Shown here: piece after piece, positions 1 to 4,174 of the stretch
How positions within the stretch are numbered: position 1 is the stretch's first letter
Layout: every line of letters begins with the position of its first letter
Assembly: GCA_023419875.1 (NCBI GenBank)
Contig: JAEZXM010000526.1
Coordinates: 1-6,925 of the forward strand
From: Pseudomonadota bacterium
GTDB taxonomy: Bacteria; Myxococcota; Myxococcia; Myxococcales; Anaeromyxobacteraceae
Reading direction: 5' to 3'
Length of the DNA stretch: 6,925 bases
Position numbers and translations under genes: made by a program
The notes under the pieces: model-generated
Databases searched by the model: none
What the model was told of the DNA's origin: nothing
What the model saw: the letters and a program-made list of their open reading frames with translations, nothing else

Positions 1-286
1 GGTGACGATCGAGTACGTGATGATCGCCGGCGTGAACACCGGCCCCGAGGACGCTGCCGCGCTCGGGCAGATCCTCCGCGGCCTCCCCGTGCGGCTCAAC
101 CCCATCGCCGTCAACGACGCCACCGGCCGCCACCGGCCGCCCACCGAGGCCGAGTGGAACGACTTCCGCGATCTCCTCGGGGCCGCGCTGCCGGGGCAAC
201 CGATCGTGCGCCGTTACTCGGGGGGGCAGGACGAGCTGGCGGCGTGCGGGATGCTCGCGTCGAGCAGCCGGACCCACCCGCGCTGA
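1..286 (+). CDS. RlmN-family radical-SAM rRNA methyltransferase, C-terminal part (5' truncated by window)
   Basis: The gene enters from the left with its reading frame on base 2, so the GTG at 2-4 is an internal valine codon and not a start. The 94 visible residues resemble the end of RlmN (23S rRNA adenine-2503 C2-methyltransferase): VTIEYVMIAGVN near the beginning, a P-V-R-L-N-P segment about 30 residues in, and RRYSGGQDELAACGMLA near the end. In RlmN the cysteine of the AACG motif accepts the methyl group in the radical mechanism, and here it is Cys82 of the fragment. The CxxxCxxC cluster motif would lie upstream, outside the window. Two differences from E. coli RlmN stand out: the PWNP-type segment is replaced by a P-I-A-V-N-D stretch, and the protein stops about 12 residues after the cysteine with no long basic tail. 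It is therefore either a divergent RlmN or an RlmN-like paralogue with another substrate. It converges with the sigma operon, with 19 bases between the stop codons. Confidence 0.72.
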   Translation, partial: VTIEYVMIAGVNTGPEDAAALGQILRGLPVRLNPIAVNDATGRHRPPTEAEWNDFRDLLGAALPGQPIVRRYSGGQDELAACGMLASSSRTHPR

Positions 287-291
287 GTGAC

Positions 292-303
292 CGCCGGCCG
301 GCG
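292..303. terminator. Perfect 12-bp palindrome between convergent stop codons, possible weak bidirectional terminator
   Basis: The bases CGCCGGCCGGCG read the same on both strands and fill most of the 19-base gap between the stop at 286 and the opposing stop at 306. As RNA it could fold only into a 4-bp all-GC stem with a 4-base loop, and there is no U-tract on either side. Its placement between two converging genes is what suggests termination. GC-rich genomes throw up such palindromes by chance, so confidence is low. Confidence 0.22.
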
Positions 304-305
304 CG

Positions 306-530
306 CTACTCCTCGTCCTCCAGGTCCACGACCGGCAGGTCCTCGAGCAGCTCCATCCCTTCGAGGAGCTCGAGGTGCTCGATCACGGCTCGGTCCTCGG
401 CCGAGATCGGCGGGAGGTCCCGGTCGGCGTCCGCGCGCACGGGCGGGCTCCTCTTCGCGTTCGGCTCCGGCTCCGGCAGCGGGCGCGGTTCGGCGGTGAG
501 GGTCAGGGAGAGGAGGAGGGCGGCGATCAT
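306..530 (-). CDS. Small acidic protein at the end of the ECF sigma operon (unknown function)
   Basis: This is a 74-residue protein that I do not recognise as a named family. It starts at the ATG at 530-528, whose first four bases (ATGA) contain the stop of the DUF3106 gene, so translation is probably coupled. Residues 1-13 are hydrophobic but have no basic n-region, so an export signal is possible but weak. A proline- and charge-rich linker follows at 14-41 (P-L-P-E-P-E-P). Residues 42-74 form the likely functional part: ISAEDRAVIEHLELLEGMEL, then LLEDLP and a DLEDEE end. It carries 19 acidic and 6 basic residues by my count, with 13 of the acidic ones in the last 30 residues. The core resembles a segment near the C-terminus of the anti-sigma factor two genes upstream (AMIAELDLLQDWE). 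I infer that it belongs to the same regulatory circuit, perhaps binding a shared partner or the basic DUF3106 protein. No regulatory role can be read directly. Confidence 0.72.
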   Translation of the reverse strand: MIAALLLSLTLTAEPRPLPEPEPNAKRSPPVRADADRDLPPISAEDRAVIEHLELLEGMELLEDLPVVDLEDEE

Positions 531-1048
531 GGCGTCGCGGGTTCCTCGCCTCCCCTCCTGCGTCTCCACTCCTCGCGCACGCGCTCGCGTTCTTCGGGGG
601 TGAGCTCGCGCCAGCGGCGGAGGTTCTCCCGGAACCGCTCCCGCTGCTCGGGCGAGGCCCGGAGGAGCGCCCGGATCGTCCGGCGGAGCTCGCGGCGGCG
701 CTCGGGAGAGAGCTCGCGGAAGCGGCGGAACTGCTCCCGGATCTCCTGGCGCTCCCGGCGCGGCAGGCGCCGGAAGGCGGCCCAGTTGCGCCGGATCTCC
801 TCCCGACGCTCGGGCGAGAGCGACCGGAACCGGCGGAGCGCCTGGGCGAGCTCCTCCTTGCGCCCCTGCGGCAGCGCCTGGTACGCCCGCCAGCGCTCCC
901 GGAGCTGCTCCTTCTCCTCCGGGGAGAGCTGTTCCCACCGCTCGCGGGCGTCGGCGGGCGGCGGGGCGGCGGGCGGCTCCTCGGCGCGCGCCGGGAGGCT
1001 CGCGTGGGCGAGCAGGCCGACGAGGGCGGCGATGAGCGCGCGCCTCAT
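527..1048 (-). CDS. DUF3106-type exported repeat protein
   Basis: This 173-residue protein starts at the ATG at 1048-1046, which overlaps the anti-sigma stop by 4 bases (ATGA). A longer in-frame start further upstream would run through the anti-sigma gene and is rejected. Residues 1-22 form a good signal peptide: MRR, a hydrophobic core, then A-R-A with predicted cleavage before EE. A short Pro/Ala linker leads to residues 41-166, which are seven tandem 18-residue units beginning L-S/T-P-E (see the repeat entry). The mature part is almost all Arg, Glu, Leu, Trp and Phe, with about 44 basic and 31 acidic residues. These features match DUF3106, a family known to sit beside ECF sigma factors, notably in betaproteobacterial sigma/DUF3619/DUF3106 loci. 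Its biochemical role is unknown. Export plus repeated charged helices suggests a periplasmic sensor, chaperone or binding protein for the neighbouring sigma/anti-sigma pair; this is inference. Confidence 0.83.
   Translation of the reverse strand: MRRALIAALVGLLAHASLPARAEEPPAAPPPADARERWEQLSPEEKEQLRERWRAYQALPQGRKEELAQALRRFRSLSPERREEIRRNWAAFRRLPRRERQEIREQFRRFRELSPERRRELRRTIRALLRASPEQRERFRENLRRWRELTPEERERVREEWRRRRGGEEPATP
551..928 (-). repeat. Seven tandem 54-bp / 18-residue coding repeats
   Basis: The units lie at protein residues 41-58, 59-76, 77-94, 95-112, 113-130, 131-148 and 149-166 of the DUF3106 protein, with no insertion or deletion between them. The consensus is roughly L-S/P-P-E-x-R-x-E-(L/I)-R-x-x-(W/F/L)-R-x-(F/W/L)-R-x. 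Units 1, 3, 5 and 7 begin LSPE or LTPE and unit 6 begins ASPE; units 2 and 4 begin LPQG and LPRR. Ser/Thr-Pro-Glu is a typical helix N-cap. Eighteen residues equal five turns of an alpha helix, so equivalent residues would share one face if the helix were continuous. The DNA copies have diverged considerably, so this is an old duplication and not a recent expansion. Confidence 0.85.
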
Positions 1049-1545
1049 GGCGTCGCCTCCCCGCGCAGGAGCTCGTCGAGCTGCGCGACCACGAGCGCGT
1101 CCTCGGGCGAGTCCACCGCCACCGCGCTCGCCGCCTCCCAGTCCTGGAGGAGGTCCAGCTCCGCGATCATCGCCCGGGTGTCCGCGCGAGCGCGGAACCA
1201 GAGGCCCGCGGGGAGCCCCACGGCGAGCACCAGCGCAGCGGCGCCGCCGGCCCATGCGAGGAGCCGGCCTCTCGGCGGCGCCGGCGCGAAGGTGTCGAGG
1301 AGCGCCCGGATTCCCCGCCGCCGCTCCCGCTCCGTCCGGAGCCGGGCCTCGAGCCGGGCGGCGAAGGCCGGCGGCAGCTCGGGGGCGGGCGCGAGGGCGC
1401 GAAGGGCCGCCACCGCGCCCCGGAGCCTCGAGAGCTCCTCGCGGCACGCAGGGCAATCCGCGACGTGCTCCTCGACCTCGGCGGCGCGCGCCGGCGAGAG
1501 CGCGCCGTCGAGGAGGGCGGTCAGGTCTTCCCTCGGGTGAGTCAT
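1045..1545 (-). CDS. Zinc-finger (zf-HC2) membrane anti-sigma factor
   Basis: This is a 166-residue protein whose ATG (1545-1543) shares one base with the sigma stop codon (TGATG). Residues 1-50 form a zinc-binding anti-sigma domain: an early L-L-D-G-A-L-S stretch, then H27-x3-C31-x2-C34 (HVADCPACREEL), the classic ZAS/HC2 motif that docks on ECF sigma factors and blocks core-polymerase binding. An Arg/Ala-rich linker follows at 50-93. One transmembrane helix spans about 95-116 (L-L-A-W-A-G-G-A-A-A-L-V-L and onwards). About 50 residues then lie outside the membrane, including AMIAELDLLQDWE at 125-137. The expected topology is sigma-binding domain in the cytoplasm and sensor tail in the periplasm. 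Its position immediately after the sigma gene identifies its target. The tail is short, so signal detection may involve the exported DUF3106 protein or the small acidic protein downstream; this is inference. Confidence 0.9.
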   Translation of the reverse strand: MTHPREDLTALLDGALSPARAAEVEEHVADCPACREELSRLRGAVAALRALAPAPELPPAFAARLEARLRTERERRRGIRALLDTFAPAPPRGRLLAWAGGAAALVLAVGLPAGLWFRARADTRAMIAELDLLQDWEAASAVAVDSPEDALVVAQLDELLRGEATP

Positions 1546-2117
1546 CAGGAAACCTCCTCGGGCGCGAGCGCACCCGCCGCGGCCACGGTGGCGCGGTGCA
1601 CGAGGGACTTCACGGCGGACACCGACGTCTCGAGCACCTGGGCGATCTCCTCGTACGAGAGCCCCTCGAACCGGCACAGCACGAGCGCCGCCCGCTGCTT
1701 GTCCGGGAGCCGCGCGAGGAGCGCCCGGAACGCGGCCTCGAGCGCCTTGCCCCGGACGACCTCCTCCGGGCTCGCTTCCCGGGAAGGGAGGGAGTCGGGG
1801 CCGTCGGCCTCGGGGTCCTCGCCGGCCGGCTCCGCGGGCCGCTCGTACGCGCCGCGGCGGACCTCGTTCAGGCAGTGGTTCGAGGCGACGCGGTAGAGGA
1901 AGGTCTGGAACCGGGCGGAGGGCTGGTACCGCTCGCGGGCGCGGTAGACCTTGAGGAAGACGTCCTGGGCGAGCTCCTCGGCGCGGGCGGTGTTCCGGAC
2001 GAAGTGGTGGCAGAAGCGGAACATGGCCGGCGCGTGCCTCTCGTAGAGGGCCCGGAAGGCCCCCTCGTCGCCCCGCTGGAAGGCCAGCATCAGCGCCGCG
2101 TCGGGATCCGGTCCCAT
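1545..2117 (-). CDS. ECF-type RNA polymerase sigma factor
   Basis: This is a 190-residue sigma-70 family protein of the extracytoplasmic function class, which directs RNA polymerase to a stress or envelope regulon. Region 2 spans about residues 22-88 and contains YERHAPAMFRFCHHFVRN, the core-binding AEELAQDVFLKVYRARERY segment, and FQTFLYRVASNHCLNEVRR, which covers the -10 recognition part. An acidic variable linker runs over 92-120. Region 4 spans about 128-178, with LPDKQRAALVLCRFEGLSYEEIAQVL followed by the recognition helix S-V-S-A-V-K-S-L-V-H-R-A (-35 binding). Region 3 is absent, as expected for ECF factors. The ATG at 2117-2115 is chosen because the sequence is family-like from the N-terminus; the ribosome site (AGACAGG directly upstream) is weak. 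It is the first gene of a four-gene overlapping operon. A 66-base gap separates it from the PiT gene on the same strand, so readthrough from PiT is possible. Confidence 0.93.
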   Translation of the reverse strand: MGPDPDAALMLAFQRGDEGAFRALYERHAPAMFRFCHHFVRNTARAEELAQDVFLKVYRARERYQPSARFQTFLYRVASNHCLNEVRRGAYERPAEPAGEDPEADGPDSLPSREASPEEVVRGKALEAAFRALLARLPDKQRAALVLCRFEGLSYEEIAQVLETSVSAVKSLVHRATVAAAGALAPEEVS

Positions 2118-2163
2118 CCTGTCTTCTGGAACACGCCGGTCGCCCTCGGGTTGCGGTGGGCTA

Positions 2164-2179
2164 CCAGGAGAATGCCTGG
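2164..2179 (-). other. Small inverted repeat downstream of the PiT gene
   Basis: CCAGG and CCTGG arms of 5 bp surround a 6-base loop, beginning a few bases after the PiT stop codon. On the minus-strand transcript this could form a short hairpin between the PiT gene and the sigma gene. There is no U-tract and the stem is short, so it is at most a weak terminator or processing site. Nothing else I can identify lies in the 66-base gap (2118-2183). Confidence 0.2.
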
Positions 2180-2183
2180 ATCT

Positions 2184-3242
2184 TCAGTGACCTGTCAGCG
2201 CCAGGACCGCCTGGGTCCCCTTGTAGACGAGGGCGGCCACGATCGCCGAGGCCGGGATCGTGAGGATCCAGGCCCAGATGATCCGCCCCGCGACGCCCCA
2301 GCGGACGGCGCGCGTGCCCTTGGTGGCGCCCACGCCGACGATCGCGCCGGTGATGGTGTGCGTGGTCGAGACCGGGATGCCCGCGTGGGCGAGGGCGAGG
2401 ATGGTGACGCCGCCGCCGGTCTCGGCGCAGAAGCCGCCGATCGGCTGGAGCTTCGTCAGGCTGTGGCCCATCGTCTTCACGATGCGCCAGCCGCCGAACA
2501 TCGTGCCGAGCGCGATCGCCGCCTGGCACGCGAGCACGACCCAGAGCGGCACGGGGAGGTGGCCGCGAAGGGCGTCGGCGTGGTCCACCCAGATCGATCC
2601 GTAGAGGATCACGGTGATGATCCCCATGACCTTCTGCGCGTCGTTCGTGCCGTGGCTGTAGCTGAAGACCGCCGCGGAGACGAGCTGGAGCCGGCGGAAC
2701 CAGCGGTCCACCCGGGCGGGCGTGCTCCTCCGCACGATCCACGCCGTGACGACCATCATTCCCGAGCCCAGCGCGAGGCCGATGACCGGCGAGAACACGA
2801 TGAAGAGGACGATCTTCCACACGCCGCTCGAGATGAGGCCGGAGGGGCCGAGCGCGACGAGGCACGCTCCGACCATCCCTCCGGCGAGCGCGTGGGAGGA
2901 CGAGGAGGGCAAGCCCCACCACCAGGTGAGCAGGTTCCAGACGATGGCGCCCACCAGGGCGGCGAAGATGAACGCGAGCACCCAGGCCGGCCCCTGGACC
3001 TTGAGCGACTCGAAGTGGACGATGCCCGTCCCCATGGTGGCCGCGACCCGCAGGTCCCCGCCCCAGAGCACCGGCGCGGCCGCGATGAAGTTGAAGAAGG
3101 CGGCCCAGGCGACCGCCGCGAGGGGCGAGAGCACGCGGGTCGAGACCACCGTCGCGATCGAGTTCGCCGCGTCGTGGAAGCCGTTGATGAAGTCGAAGAT
3201 GAGCGCGGTGACGACGAGCGCGACGACGATGATGAAGATCAT
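2184..3242 (-). CDS. pit: PiT-family inorganic phosphate transporter
   Basis: This is a 352-residue integral membrane protein of the PiT family, which takes up phosphate (often as a metal-phosphate complex) by ion symport. The family's internal duplication is visible. GFHDAANSIATVVSTR (residues 21-36) is matched by SHGTNDAQKVMG (196-207), the two N/H-D-A signature copies. GLPSSSSHALAGG (110-122) is matched by GIPVSTTHTITGAIVG (289-304). Hydrophobic segments lie at about 1-18, 41-60, 87-106, 114-134, 141-168, 232-252, 289-308 and 321-345. The length fits the short bacterial PiT proteins and not E. coli PitA/PitB (about 500). The ATG at 3242-3240 gives the expected N-terminus; it lies 12 bases after the DUF47 stop without a clear ribosome site, so translation is probably coupled. 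The DUF47 partner and the conserved motifs make the assignment strong. The transported ion pair cannot be read from sequence. Confidence 0.95.
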   Translation of the reverse strand: MIFIIVVALVVTALIFDFINGFHDAANSIATVVSTRVLSPLAAVAWAAFFNFIAAAPVLWGGDLRVAATMGTGIVHFESLKVQGPAWVLAFIFAALVGAIVWNLLTWWWGLPSSSSHALAGGMVGACLVALGPSGLISSGVWKIVLFIVFSPVIGLALGSGMMVVTAWIVRRSTPARVDRWFRRLQLVSAAVFSYSHGTNDAQKVMGIITVILYGSIWVDHADALRGHLPVPLWVVLACQAAIALGTMFGGWRIVKTMGHSLTKLQPIGGFCAETGGGVTILALAHAGIPVSTTHTITGAIVGVGATKGTRAVRWGVAGRIIWAWILTIPASAIVAALVYKGTQAVLALTGH

Positions 3243-3254
3243 GGCGGCGAAGCG

Positions 3255-3890
3255 TCAGGCGTGCTCGAGCACCACACCCTCGACCACGTTGGCGACGTCC
3301 TCGGCGCGGTCGGTGGCGCCCTCGATGAGGTCGATGATCTCCTTCCACTTCACGACGGTGAGCGGGTCGTTGCCCCGCTTGAAGAGCTTGGCCATCGTGC
3401 GGCGGGTGAGGTTGTCCGCCTGGTTCTCGAGGGAGTTGATCTCGCGGCAGCCGGCGAGCACGATCTCCGGGTCCTTGCGGAAGGTCCGCAGGCCCCGCAC
3501 CACCTCGGCCATCTTCTCCGCCTGCGCGACGAGCACCGCCGCGAGCTCACGCGCCTCCGGGATGATCTGGTCGATGTCGTAGAGGGCGATGCGCGAGGCG
3601 GCCGCGTCGGCGAGGTCGATCACGTCGTCGATCCGGGAGAGCAGCCGGTGGATCTCGCCCCGGTCGAACGGGGTGATGAACTGGGTGTGCAGGCGCGCGA
3701 AGGCGCGGTGGGTGATGTCGTCCGCCCGGTGCTCGATCTCCTTCAGCGCCGCGACCTTCTCGGGGACGGAGGTGAAGTCCTCGAGCAGGTCCTTGAGGGC
3801 CTTCGTCCCCTCGACCACGGCGTCGGCCTGGGCCTCGAAATCCGAGAAGAAGTCGTCGGACTTCGGCATGAGCCTCTCGAGCAACGTCAT
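3255..3890 (-). CDS. DUF47 (PhoU-like) partner of the PiT transporter
   Basis: This is a 211-residue, largely helical cytoplasmic protein of the DUF47 family, distantly related to PhoU. Motifs in order are F-F-S-D-F-E-A-Q-A-D at about 14-23, EIEHRADDITHRAF (51-64), FITPFDRGEIHRLLSRIDDV (71-90) and INSLENQADNLTRRTMAKLF (151-170). The repeated E-x-x-A-D and D-D acidic clusters match the metal-binding motifs of PhoU-like three-helix bundles. DUF47 genes are regularly found directly upstream of PiT genes, as here with 12 bases between them, and are thought to modulate transport. I chose the ATG at 3890-3888, giving MTLLERLMPKSDDFF; it is preceded by a strong GGAGAGG. Earlier in-frame starts (to 4040) would add 50 residues of low-complexity, non-family sequence. 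Confidence 0.93.
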   Translation of the reverse strand: MTLLERLMPKSDDFFSDFEAQADAVVEGTKALKDLLEDFTSVPEKVAALKEIEHRADDITHRAFARLHTQFITPFDRGEIHRLLSRIDDVIDLADAAASRIALYDIDQIIPEARELAAVLVAQAEKMAEVVRGLRTFRKDPEIVLAGCREINSLENQADNLTRRTMAKLFKRGNDPLTVVKWKEIIDLIEGATDRAEDVANVVEGVVLEHA

Positions 3891-3900
3891 CGCGTGTGGA

Positions 3901-3907
3901 CCTCTCC
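3901..3907 (-). promoter_or_regulatory. Ribosome binding site deciding the DUF47 start
   Basis: On the minus strand this reads GGAGAGG, ten bases before the ATG at 3890. It is the best Shine-Dalgarno match among the minus-strand genes and supports the short 211-residue DUF47 protein over a start further upstream. Confidence 0.6.
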
Positions 3908-4069
3908 AGATGTGACGGACGCGGCACCTTACCGTGTCCCGGACGCGGCTGCTCATGGTTCCGGAAGGGCCTCCTGCCGCACCCGCCCAAGCATCCGGCA
4001 TGAAGGGGGGACCCCAATGGTTTCGGGAGCATCGGAGCACTTGTGCCCGGGCTCTCCCACCTGTAACGG

Positions 4070-4099
4070 TTGGCGTTCACACCGACCGACAACCATATT
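4070..4099 (+). promoter_or_regulatory. Candidate sigma-70-like promoter for the kinase operon
   Basis: TTGGCG (4070-4075) and CATATT (4094-4099) each match 4 of 6 bases of the vegetative -35 and -10 consensus, with an 18-base spacer. The -10 lies in ACAACCATATTCG, one of the few AT-rich patches of the intergenic region. Transcription would begin near 4106, giving a leader of about 70 bases before the ATG at 4175. It would also exclude the in-frame TTG at 4070 as a translation start. This is by eye only. Confidence 0.4.
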
Positions 4100-4174
4100 C
4101 GCCCGCCCCGACCGACTCGACGTCCGGGCTCGGATCCCCCCGGATACTGGCGGGCCTGGAGATCGCGACCGCGC

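Larger units (their letters stand above)
3891..4174. promoter_or_regulatory. Divergent intergenic region between DUF47-PiT and the kinase operon
   Basis: This 284-base region must hold the promoters of both divergent operons. It is less uniformly coding-like than its flanks. A candidate plus-strand promoter is listed separately. On the minus strand TAAGGT (3926-3931) fits a loose -10, but I find no convincing -35 at the right distance. Other structure includes the perfect 8-base palindrome TTCCGGAA (3959-3966) and a GCAC-TT-GTGC inverted repeat (4037-4046), either of which could be a small operator. I see no clear pair of Pho-box repeats, no GG-N10-GC sigma-54 site and no RNA gene. Confidence 0.5.

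Noticed and set aside
2130..2154. An ECF-like autoregulatory promoter on the minus strand (GCAACC, then CGTGTT) before the sigma gene
   Set aside because: The 13-base spacer is short compared with known ECF promoters and both elements are loose matches, so I do not call it.
3950..3966. A GGAACC motif on the minus strand before DUF47 as an ECF -35
   Set aside because: The nearest GTC lies too close (about 12 bases) for an ECF promoter, and the motif is part of the palindrome TTCCGGAA.
3891..4040. A DUF47 start at 4040, adding 50 residues
   Set aside because: The extra sequence is not family-like, and a strong GGAGAGG precedes the ATG at 3890.
4061..4080. A CTGTAAC-like half of a Pho box near the divergent promoters
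   Set aside because: Only one imperfect half-site is visible; the second direct repeat at the proper spacing is missing.
4070..4174. A TTG start giving the large kinase 35 extra N-terminal residues
   Set aside because: The extension is Pro/Arg-rich with no family resemblance, overlaps the best promoter candidate and pushes TM1 inward. ATG at 4175 is preferred.
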